Assembly (NCBI GenBank): GCA_051155755.1
Contig: DAXETY010000155.1
Location: 1-5,872, forward strand
Source: DAXETY01 sp051155755
GTDB lineage: Bacteria > Desulfobacterota > Desulfobacteria > Desulfobacterales > SG8-13
Reading direction: 5' to 3'
DNA length: 5,872 nt
Shown in pieces: positions 1 through 5,872 of this stretch; the first letter of the stretch is position 1; each line of letters begins with the position of its first letter. The notes under the pieces were generated by a model, which worked only from the letters and a program-made list of their open reading frames with translations, made no database searches and was not told where the DNA came from. A program made the translations under genes and the position numbers.

Positions 1-1066
1 CCCAGAAGGAATGGGTTTTAAACCACACCGAACTGCCGGGAGGCAGCCGGTCCTCACGGATCCCGAAGCGTTGGAACTGCCGCCAGTCAAACAGATCGAT
101 GAGGGTGCCCTGACTCGACATGGAAATGTCCGAGGGCTTTGCGCCTCTCAATATTCGCAGCGCCATCTCGCCGGCCCTGACCCCTGTCATTTCCATGCTG
201 AGCATCCGACCGCCGACGATACCGTGGCCGAAATAGGAATCCAGACAGCCATACACCGGTGCATTGGCAGCCTCGGCCACCATGGAGGCCGCCTCCCAGG
301 GCGGGTAGCCTTTGCCTTGGCCGTCCCGGGTCAGCAGGTAAAATAAAATGACCGTGTTTTGCGGCAGTTTCCGGACTTTCTCTATAATTTGACCAAACGG
401 CAGGCGGGTGAGGTAAATGAAGTCCAATCGCTCTGCGTAGGGAGCAAGGGCTGCACGAAATTCTTTTTCAAACAACAGGTCGGTTTCAGAAGCCCCGTTT
501 ACAATCGCAACGTTCCGGGTCTCCGGGTGGATCGAAAGCGCCGTTTCCAGCAGGCCGGTGTAATCGATATTCACCAGGACACCGGTGACCATGGAACCCA
601 GATTCAGGCCTTTGAGTTGTTCGCGCAGGATTCCGGAAAAAACGACAGGGGTTTGGGGGAAAAGGTCGTTGCCGTGGGTGATCAGCAAACTCAGGGCTGG
701 AGCACTGTATACAATAATCAGGTCGATCTTTTTCCTGGAAAACTTATGGCGGTATAATTCGAGCAAATACTGGTCATTTATCCGGTCGGGATAGCGGTAG
801 GCATCCAAAAATTCGATAAAATACTCGATGTGAAATTGCGTATCCGCGTTTAAGCTCGATTTGATGCCTTTTTCCACTGCGGGATAGGCCGGCAGGTCAC
901 TCTGACCGGTAAAAAGGACCAGAACCCGCTTTTCTTCTTTGGGTTCAGTCCCGTAAGTCAATGAATGGAACGAAAAGAACAGAGCGAATGCCCATAAAAA
1001 CAAAAGCAGCCTGCAGGCAAAGCAAACGTGATAAGTGGATTTCTGATGAGGCTGGATGTGATGCAT
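1..1066 (-). CDS. Sensor protein with periplasmic ABC substrate-binding-like domain, probably histidine kinase (3' end missing)
   Basis: The frame is open from an ATG at 1066 to the window edge, 355 codons without a stop. Residues about 13-39 are hydrophobic and act as a signal peptide or anchor. Residues about 47-330 resemble the ABC_sub_bind/periplasmic-binding fold: a beta-strand start (RVLVLFTGQSDLPAYP), then IDLIIVYSAPAL near 114-125, TPVVFSGI near 139-146 and VAIVNGAS near 186-193. The last residues, VWFKTHSFW, look like the junction that precedes a transmembrane helix in sensor kinases of this type. The membrane and kinase domains would then lie beyond the window; this is inferred from family resemblance. 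A stand-alone binding protein is less likely because there is no stop codon by residue 355. A GAGAAGAAG stretch (1074-1082) seven bases upstream supports the start. The gene begins 65 bp after the octaheme cytochrome gene on the same strand, so it may be cotranscribed with it. The ligand is unknown. Confidence 0.82.
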   Translation of the reverse strand, partial: MHHIQPHQKSTYHVCFACRLLLFLWAFALFFSFHSLTYGTEPKEEKRVLVLFTGQSDLPAYPAVEKGIKSSLNADTQFHIEYFIEFLDAYRYPDRINDQYLLELYRHKFSRKKIDLIIVYSAPALSLLITHGNDLFPQTPVVFSGILREQLKGLNLGSMVTGVLVNIDYTGLLETALSIHPETRNVAIVNGASETDLLFEKEFRAALAPYAERLDFIYLTRLPFGQIIEKVRKLPQNTVILFYLLTRDGQGKGYPPWEAASMVAEAANAPVYGCLDSYFGHGIVGGRMLSMEMTGVRAGEMALRILRGAKPSDISMSSQGTLIDLFDWRQFQRFGIREDRLPPGSSVWFKTHSFW

Positions 1067-1111
1067 TTCGTTGCTTCTTCTCGAACTGAAGGTTCTCTCG
1101 TGACACAACCG

Positions 1112-1137
1112 GAATGAATCATCGGCGTGATTCATTC
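1112..1137 (-). other. Perfect 10-bp inverted repeat over the cytochrome stop codon
   Basis: The arms GAATGAATCA (1112-1121) and TGATTCATTC (1128-1137) are exact reverse complements around a 6-base loop. The structure covers the stop codon of the octaheme cytochrome gene (1132-1134) and ends about 45 bases before the sensor start at 1066. No T-run follows in the direction of transcription and the stem is AT-rich, so it is not a classic Rho-independent terminator. It could be an mRNA 3'-end stabiliser or processing hairpin, or a protein-binding palindrome upstream of the sensor gene. Confidence 0.5.
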
Positions 1138-3516
1138 AGCAGATCCACGCCGGCTATTGCGGATGAATTCGATGATTTCATAACCGATACGCTGATCCGG
1201 ACGGGCTGTGATCATTTGTTCGGCCACACGTTCGGCCTGCACCAGACGGCCCCGTTTGAGATAAAAATCGGCCCGGGCATAAAGGAATTCCAGGTTGTCC
1301 GGCTCGATGGCCGCGGCGCGCTGCAAGGAGATTTCGGCTTTTTCATCCCGACCCAACTGCTGCTGCAGCAGCCCGAGATTGTAGTGGATCCGGGCCCGCT
1401 CCGGCAGTCCCTGGGCGGCGGCAGCCAGGTGGTTTTCCGCCTCGGCGTATTTTTGACCTTCGGCCAGCAGCAGGCCCAGGGAATATTGAATTTCATACAA
1501 ATCCGGGTATTCGGCCACAACCTGCCGCAGCAGCGTTTCGGCTTCCGCATTATTCCCCAGGCGGTTGTAGAGCATGGCCAGGTTGACCTTGGCCGGGTAA
1601 AACCGGGCATCGATTTCGATGGCCTTGCGATAGTGTGCCACCGCTGTTTCCACCTGCCCGCGATCGGCTGCCAGGTTTCCCAGGTTGTGCCGCGACGGTG
1701 CAAAGTCGGCCGTGTATTTCATTGCGGCTTGATACTCGGCCAATACAAATTCGAATTTGTCCGATAAGTCCACCGGCATAATGTCGCGTGGAACTCCGAC
1801 GAGATTTCGGGCGGCCTCGATGCGCACGGCTTTGACCGGATCGTAGAGCAAGGGCCCTACATTACGAAATCGCGTAGCCGGATCGGAAACCGCAAAGTTT
1901 TGCACGGCCGTGTAGCGCAACAGGGCATCTTCGTCCTGCAATGCGCGCTGGAGCGCGGCAGCGCTCTCCCCTCCGGGATACGCGGCCAGATAAGACAGGG
2001 CCGTTGCCCGGACGATGGCCGGGTAGAGCCGGTCTTCTGCCAGCCGCACCAGGTCGGCCAAGGCCTTCCGATCCTGCCGCCGCCCCCCCGCCAGAACGGT
2101 TCCATAGTGCGGGCGTTGTTTTTTCCCGTACCATTTGCCCATGGCCTCCACCGACCAGGCCGTGGTCTTGTCCACGTGGCAGCGGTCGCAGGCATTGGGC
2201 ACATCGATTGGAAGGGTCAGGTCCGGGCGGGGAATGCGAAAACTGTGATCCGGCCGGTAGTCGATGCCCATGTAGTGGCGCCCGGGCATGTGGCACTGTT
2301 CGCACTGCGCGCCGGAGCCGACCTCGAAGAGCACTTCGCCGGAAGCGGATCGGATCGGCTGCCCCGGCTCGCCCTTTTTTTTGTGAAAATGGTGGTCGGC
2401 GGTATCGTAGATGGCGGCCCTGTGACACTGCAGGCAAAGTGCATTGCCCTCCTGGATACGGCCGATGCTGTGCACGTCGTGGCAGTCGCTGCAGCGGACC
2501 TGCCGATCGTACATTTTGCTCTGCATGAAGCTGCCGTAAACGTAAACTTCCTCCAATATCTGGCCGTCGGCAAAATAGTATCCCTCGCGCAGCAGCTGCG
2601 GAATGCCGTAGTCCATGAATTCGATGTTCTGGTGGAGATTGTCGCCCAGCGACATGCGCCGCGAGTGACAGGGGGCGCACAGTTCGATCTGCTGGCGGGA
2701 TGTCAGCCCGCGGGTCTGGACGGTGAGGCGGTAGTTTTCCACCTGCGGCCGGCCCATCTCGGGCAGCTCGGCCCATCGGACATGCTCCGAGCCCGGTCCG
2801 TGGCAGGCCTCGCATCCGACGCTGATCTCCGACCAGCGGGTCTGGTAGGTGCCGGTGTCCGGATCGTAATTTTTTTGCAGATTCGTGGAGTGGCACTCGG
2901 CGCACATCCCGTTCCAGTTCTGCCCGGCATTGGTCCAGTAGAGCCAGTCGCCGGCGTCCAGGGGCTCGTCGGGCGGCAGCTGGTACCAGCGTTTTTCGAC
3001 CACGTCCCAGGCGATCGGCAGGCACTGCAGCCGCCCGCCGTCAAATGGGACCAGGTACTGCTGCAGGGGATACCACCCGAAAGTGTGGGTGATCTCAAAG
3101 TCGTCCATTTCGCCCTCTGGACCCCGGGTGTGCACGAAATATTTGCCCGCCCGGCGATAAAAGCGCGATGTGATGCCGTGGCGCTCGAAAACCGCGTCGT
3201 CGAAATCCCCCCGCACGGTGTCTTCGCCGGCTGTTTCCAGGGCCCAGCGGTGGTGAGAGACCTGCCACTTGTCGTACTGGGGCTTGTGGCAGTCTTTGCA
3301 CTTGCCGCTGCCGATGAAAGTGGCCGATTCACGGATCGAAGGCTGCCGGGATTCCCCAACACGCCGCTTTTCCACGACCTGATACAGGGGGATGCTAAGA
3401 ATGATGACCGCCGTGGCCACAATGCCGGTGATTTTCCAGCCAACCATAGAGTTCATCGGATCAGTGGGTTCATTCAAATGTTCGCGTCCATCGTCGGCAA
3501 CACCGGCCGCAGGCAT
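1132..3516 (-). CDS. Membrane-anchored octaheme c-type cytochrome with HEAT-like and TPR repeats
   Basis: A 794-residue predicted periplasmic electron carrier. One hydrophobic segment at about 27-46 has no clear signal-peptidase site and probably stays as an anchor. Eight CxxCH haem-c motifs start at residues 73, 205, 235, 280, 342, 361, 405 and 443. Extra histidines (88-89, 375-376, 378, 424) could be distal ligands. Residues about 485-575 are helical HEAT-like repeats, and 606-775 holds five TPRs in exact 34-residue register (LG at positions 7-8 of most, Pro at 32 in repeats 2, 4 and 5). The haem part resembles the cytochrome c554-like multihaem family that often carries TPRs; I know of no proven function. 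It is downstream of Rieske and cytochrome b genes, and no cytochrome c1/f gene is visible, so it is the likely acceptor of the complex. The start is uncertain: 3516 is the first ATG after an in-frame stop, while ATGs at 3456 and 3447 lie just before the anchor. None has a strong ribosome site. Confidence 0.93.
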   Translation of the reverse strand: MPAAGVADDGREHLNEPTDPMNSMVGWKITGIVATAVIILSIPLYQVVEKRRVGESRQPSIRESATFIGSGKCKDCHKPQYDKWQVSHHRWALETAGEDTVRGDFDDAVFERHGITSRFYRRAGKYFVHTRGPEGEMDDFEITHTFGWYPLQQYLVPFDGGRLQCLPIAWDVVEKRWYQLPPDEPLDAGDWLYWTNAGQNWNGMCAECHSTNLQKNYDPDTGTYQTRWSEISVGCEACHGPGSEHVRWAELPEMGRPQVENYRLTVQTRGLTSRQQIELCAPCHSRRMSLGDNLHQNIEFMDYGIPQLLREGYYFADGQILEEVYVYGSFMQSKMYDRQVRCSDCHDVHSIGRIQEGNALCLQCHRAAIYDTADHHFHKKKGEPGQPIRSASGEVLFEVGSGAQCEQCHMPGRHYMGIDYRPDHSFRIPRPDLTLPIDVPNACDRCHVDKTTAWSVEAMGKWYGKKQRPHYGTVLAGGRRQDRKALADLVRLAEDRLYPAIVRATALSYLAAYPGGESAAALQRALQDEDALLRYTAVQNFAVSDPATRFRNVGPLLYDPVKAVRIEAARNLVGVPRDIMPVDLSDKFEFVLAEYQAAMKYTADFAPSRHNLGNLAADRGQVETAVAHYRKAIEIDARFYPAKVNLAMLYNRLGNNAEAETLLRQVVAEYPDLYEIQYSLGLLLAEGQKYAEAENHLAAAAQGLPERARIHYNLGLLQQQLGRDEKAEISLQRAAAIEPDNLEFLYARADFYLKRGRLVQAERVAEQMITARPDQRIGYEIIEFIRNSRRGSAE

Positions 3517-3572
3517 TCGGTGCCCACATCAAAATGCCACTTGTGCGACGAGGTTGATTTTGCCTTTGGGGG

Positions 3573-3606
3573 CCGGGTGCAGGTGACCTCGACCCGGATA
3601 ACCGGG
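3573..3606 (-). other. Two overlapping, mutually exclusive dyad symmetries in the Rieske-cytochrome spacer
   Basis: A 25-bp interrupted palindrome centred on 3585 has outer arms CCGGGT (3573-3578) and ACCCGG (3592-3597) and inner arms AGGT (3581-3584) and ACCT (3586-3589); the 2-base steps between them are mismatched. The CCCGG at 3593-3597 is also one arm of a second perfect dyad with CCGGG at 3602-3606 around a 4-base ATAA loop. Both structures cannot form at once in RNA. They lie 13 bases past the Rieske stop codon and about 57 bases before the first cytochrome ATG. No T-run follows, so this is not a standard terminator. An operator or an RNA element that sets cytochrome expression relative to the b/Rieske genes is possible but unproven; chance is also possible in GC-rich sequence. 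Confidence 0.35.
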
Positions 3607-3619
3607 CCACAGGCGTTCG

Positions 3620-4153
3620 CTATATTGCCGATTTCGGATAAACCACCTGTTCCGGTTGAAATTGGTTGCGTTTCACCGGACGGCCCGTATCCACGTACAG
3701 CACGTCATTTTCCAACCGTATCGGAAAGATGTCCAGAGGCCGGGGCGCCGGGGATCGAATCACCGCACCGGTCAGGTCGAATACCGATGCATGGCACGGG
3801 CATGCGAAATGCTTGGCTGCTTCATCCCAGGGGATGGTGCAGCCCAGATGCGTGCACTTGCGCGATACCGCTAAAAAACCGCCGTCCGCAAGCCGGCAGA
3901 GATAAAACTGCCCGCGGGGAAATGCGGTCACACTGTCGGATTCAAAACTGCTCGCGGCGCCGGCTTGGACCACGGTGCCAAACGCTCCGGTCCGGCCGCG
4001 CAGCCGATGTGGGCGCAGAAATGAAAGCACTACGTAAAGGATTTCTCCCAAAGCGACGACGATGAGTCCGAACCACAGCCAGTTCAAAAAAGACCGCCGC
4101 GGCAGTGGTGCGTTATCCGAGTCGGGTTTTGTTATTTTCAACGTCATGGGCAT
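3620..4153 (-). CDS. Rieske [2Fe-2S] iron-sulfur protein of a cytochrome bc-type complex
   Basis: A 177-residue protein that takes one electron from quinol at the Qo site and passes it to a c-type cytochrome. PRRSFLN at 18-24 is a twin-arginine motif, followed by a hydrophobic helix at about 25-46 that anchors the protein, as expected for a Rieske protein exported folded. The cluster motifs are complete: CTHLGC (100-105) and CPCH (118-121). By family knowledge Cys100, His102, Cys118 and His121 bind the cluster and Cys105-Cys120 form the disulfide. Ser123 is kept, but the position normally holding Tyr two residues later is Phe125, and the Gly after His121 is Ala. The gene starts 50 bases after the cytochrome b stop. 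The frame stays open upstream to about 4450, but that part overlaps cytochrome b and has no Rieske features, so I start at 4153; a second ATG is at 4147. The ribosome site is weak (AAGAA), so translation may be coupled to cytochrome b. Confidence 0.96.
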   Translation of the reverse strand: MPMTLKITKPDSDNAPLPRRSFLNWLWFGLIVVALGEILYVVLSFLRPHRLRGRTGAFGTVVQAGAASSFESDSVTAFPRGQFYLCRLADGGFLAVSRKCTHLGCTIPWDEAAKHFACPCHASVFDLTGAVIRSPAPRPLDIFPIRLENDVLYVDTGRPVKRNQFQPEQVVYPKSAI

Positions 4154-4203
4154 GAAAATATTCTTAACGAATTGCGATATTCTCCCGTTTCGAAGGCAGG
4201 TTA

Positions 4204-5640
4204 TCACCCGGGCCAGACTACCGTCATCGCTTCTCCGCGAAACCAAATTCCGAAAATCGTCAAAACGACGAATGCCGTCGTAATCAGTACCACAGCCGCC
4301 TGAACCGCCTCGTTGCGTGGTAGCGCAAATCGCCGTTTCAATATCAACCCAAAACCCGCCAGAATCCCGATCAGTCCGAGGAAGGGCAACAGGCCGTTTC
4401 GTACCAGCGGTGAGAGTTCCGGCATCCAGCGGCCGGGTTCGACAAACCATTCGTCCAGCAGAATCAGCAGCGGTGTAATGACGAAGCCGGCGATTGCAGC
4501 CATGGCAGCCGTCCGCCGGCCGTTGCGGGAAACAAACCAGATGCCGCCGGTGTCGGAGTCATACCGCAGGTAGGGAATCAGCAGCACGCCGATTGCCAGC
4601 AGCATGGGGACGACCAACACGGCAAAGGTCGGGTGCAGGTGCAGCAGCATCTCCTGCAGGCCGGCAAAATACCAGGGCGCCTTGGTCGGATTGGGGCTCA
4701 GGCCCGGGTTGGCCGGACCGGCCAGTGGCGCGGCAAAAAGCGCGGCCAGCAGGAAGACAGCGGCGATCAGCACCAGTGCTGTTACGGCCTCCCGTAACAG
4801 GAGGTGGGGTATCGTTGTCACCCGCTTGGGGGGTTCAACGGTCGGGTTTTCGACGGAGCGCGGAATCACCAGGCCGCCGGCCTTGCGAATGCGCCAGAAA
4901 TGAAAGGCCATCAGCACGGCCAGGCCGATCGGCAGGATGGCCGTGTGAATCGCGAAAAAAACCCGCAGCGTGGCCGGACCGATTTCCGGGCCGCCTTGCA
5001 AAAGTACCTGCAGGTGGTGGCCGATCCACGGAATGTAATCCAGCATGCCGGTGGATACGGTAACGGCCCAATATCCCAGCTGGTCATAGGGCAGCAGATA
5101 GCCGGTAAAATTGGCGCCGAGAACCAGCAGCAACATAGCGAATCCGATGACCCAGTTGAACTGCCGCGGCGGTTGAAATGCGCCGGTGAAAAACACCCGC
5201 ATCCAGTGCAGAAATATGATCAATACCAGCAGGTTGGCGCTCCAGTGATGCAGGTTGCGAACCAGGCCGCCGAAAAGGATTTCGTCCTGGAGGACAAGGA
5301 TGGAGTTGTAGGCTCCCTGGGGAGTCGGCACGTAAACGATTTTCAACAGCAAGCCGGTGAGGAACTGGATTGCGATCAGAACCGCCGCCATTCCGCCGAG
5401 CCCCAACGTCAACGAGAATCTCAGCGTGGGTTCGGCCACCGTTGCCGGTCGAAAGTGCAAAACCAGATTCTTGAGCAGATAGCGCCGGCGTTCCGCATCG
5501 CTGCGGGGTACCAGCGGCCCGCTAAATATGGAACCGCGTATCCGGTCAAACATGCCGGCCACCGGCGTGCCTGATGCGCCTTTGTCTGCCATGGGGATCA
5601 TCAATCGTTTGGGGGAATGGCTGCGAATATCCCTTAGCAC
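4204..5640 (-). CDS. Cytochrome b6/subunit IV fusion, quinol-oxidising subunit of a Rieske/cytochrome b complex
   Basis: A 478-residue integral membrane protein with about nine predicted helices (near 75-103, 131-152, 162-184, 225-250, 285-305, 339-358, 377-396, 415-434 and 446-466). Haem-b ligands are His131/His145 (14 apart) and His232/His247 (15 apart); the 15-residue spacing in the second pair is the b6-type signature. RNLHHWSAN, FTGAF and GYLLPYDQLGYWAV match cytochrome b6. From about residue 280 the protein matches subunit IV, so the two are fused, with two extra helices after the usual three. The Qo motif reads APWY (321-324), not PEWY. By hand alignment, the position of b6 Cys35, which holds haem c_i, is Gly80. 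The longest start is GTG 5640 with a weak GGAAAAG upstream; ATGs at 5601, 5592 and 5553 are alternatives, the last (MFDRIRGSIF) beginning near where the family similarity seems to begin. It leads the b-Rieske-octaheme cluster. Confidence 0.96.
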   Translation of the reverse strand: MLRDIRSHSPKRLMIPMADKGASGTPVAGMFDRIRGSIFSGPLVPRSDAERRRYLLKNLVLHFRPATVAEPTLRFSLTLGLGGMAAVLIAIQFLTGLLLKIVYVPTPQGAYNSILVLQDEILFGGLVRNLHHWSANLLVLIIFLHWMRVFFTGAFQPPRQFNWVIGFAMLLLVLGANFTGYLLPYDQLGYWAVTVSTGMLDYIPWIGHHLQVLLQGGPEIGPATLRVFFAIHTAILPIGLAVLMAFHFWRIRKAGGLVIPRSVENPTVEPPKRVTTIPHLLLREAVTALVLIAAVFLLAALFAAPLAGPANPGLSPNPTKAPWYFAGLQEMLLHLHPTFAVLVVPMLLAIGVLLIPYLRYDSDTGGIWFVSRNGRRTAAMAAIAGFVITPLLILLDEWFVEPGRWMPELSPLVRNGLLPFLGLIGILAGFGLILKRRFALPRNEAVQAAVVLITTAFVVLTIFGIWFRGEAMTVVWPG

Positions 5641-5732
5641 CCGTGACTTTTCCGGTCAACCGTGCAAAAAGGCGAGTGCATTTCAGCAAAATTCGTTCGG
5701 GTCGGTTTCTCAGGCATGACTCACATTCGGAT

Positions 5733-5872
5733 TCAAGGCGCCTCTTCCTGCAGCCAGGTCTCGAAGAGCCTGTAGCCGACCGACAAGACCACCGCTCCGA
5801 TAAACAGTCCCAGGAAACCGAAGGACACAAAACCGCCGATCGCACCCAGGAAAATCACCAGCATGGGCACCG
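5733..5872 (-). CDS. AI-2E family transporter, C-terminal end (5' part missing)
   Basis: The last 45 codons of a membrane protein run in from the right edge and stop with TGA at 5735-5733. The residues form a Gly-rich hydrophobic stretch (LGAIGGFVSFGFLGLFIGAV) followed by a short amphipathic tail (GYRLFETWLQEEAP). This matches the end of the AI-2E/PerM family, whose last helices carry a G-x-x-GGF-x-x-FGF-x-GLF-x-G pattern. Family members are putative exporters or sodium/proton antiporters with about eight helices; the name comes from an E. coli member linked to autoinducer-2 export and says little about the substrate here. It is on the same strand as cytochrome b, 92 bp upstream of the GTG at 5640. 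It has no obvious functional link to the respiratory genes and may be a separate unit, although no terminator is seen in the gap. Confidence 0.8.
   Translation of the reverse strand, partial: VPMLVIFLGAIGGFVSFGFLGLFIGAVVLSVGYRLFETWLQEEAP

Noticed and set aside
1114..1767. A 217-codon open frame on the plus strand
   Set aside because: Antisense to the TPR region; its regular pattern mirrors the repeats on the other strand.
1900..4065. A 721-codon open frame on the plus strand
   Set aside because: It lies antisense to the octaheme cytochrome and the Rieske gene, whose minus-strand products have eight CxxCH motifs and full cluster motifs. Its translation has no recognisable domain; it is open because the region is GC-rich.
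4156..4186. Direct repeat AGAATAT, twice, and a GGGAG in the cytochrome b-Rieske spacer
   Set aside because: The repeat is seven AT-rich bases, and GGGAG is about 30 bases from the Rieske ATG, too far for a ribosome site.
4804..5574. A 256-codon open frame on the plus strand
   Set aside because: Antisense to cytochrome b, with a low-complexity Gln/Arg-rich product and no domain.
5631..5659. Possible promoter for the operon: TTGACC (5659-5654), 17-base spacer, TAAGGG (5636-5631)
   Set aside because: The -35 is good but the -10 matches only two of six consensus bases, and the start of transcription would fall inside the cytochrome b frame. Kept only as a hint that a later cytochrome b start may be used.
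5546..5845. A 99-codon minus-strand frame spanning the transporter-cytochrome b gap
   Set aside because: It overlaps both the AI-2E C-terminus and the cytochrome b start in other frames, is Arg/Ser/Cys-rich and matches no family.

Overview
The window reads as a piece of a moderately GC-rich bacterial genome. It is most likely from Desulfobacterota (the former Deltaproteobacteria) or a similar anaerobic or facultative respirer. That placement is an inference: it rests on the kinds of protein seen (a b6-type cytochrome b fused to subunit IV, a large octaheme cytochrome with repeat domains, and a sensor with an ABC-type substrate-binding N-terminus), not on any marker gene. All five genes lie on the minus strand, so transcription runs from high to low coordinates.

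Layout in transcription order. (1) 5872-5733: the last 45 codons of an AI-2E family transporter, cut by the window edge. (2) 5732-5641: a 92-bp gap with no convincing promoter or terminator. (3) 5640-4204: a fused cytochrome b6/subunit IV protein carrying the two pairs of haem-b histidines. (4) 4153-3620: a Rieske iron-sulfur protein with a twin-arginine signal anchor. (5) 3619-3517: a 103-bp spacer holding two overlapping dyad symmetries that compete for one arm. (6) 3516-1132: an octaheme c-type cytochrome with HEAT-like and TPR repeats. (7) 1137-1112: a perfect 10-bp inverted repeat that straddles the cytochrome stop codon. (8) 1066 to the left edge: the periplasmic substrate-binding-like sensor region of a membrane protein, probably a histidine kinase, with its membrane and kinase parts outside the window.

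Genes 3, 4 and 6 look like one respiratory operon: a Rieske/cytochrome b quinol-oxidising complex in which a multihaem cytochrome sits where cytochrome c1 or f would be encoded. Quinol would be oxidised at the cytochrome b Qo site. One electron would go through the Rieske cluster to the octaheme protein in the periplasm, and the other across the membrane through the two b haems. Two residue changes, APWY in place of the usual PEWY Qo motif and Phe in place of the usual Tyr near the Rieske cluster, point to a low-potential, menaquinol-type chain. The TPR array may dock a partner, but nothing in the window identifies the terminal acceptor. The plus strand shows only long antisense reading frames that shadow these genes.
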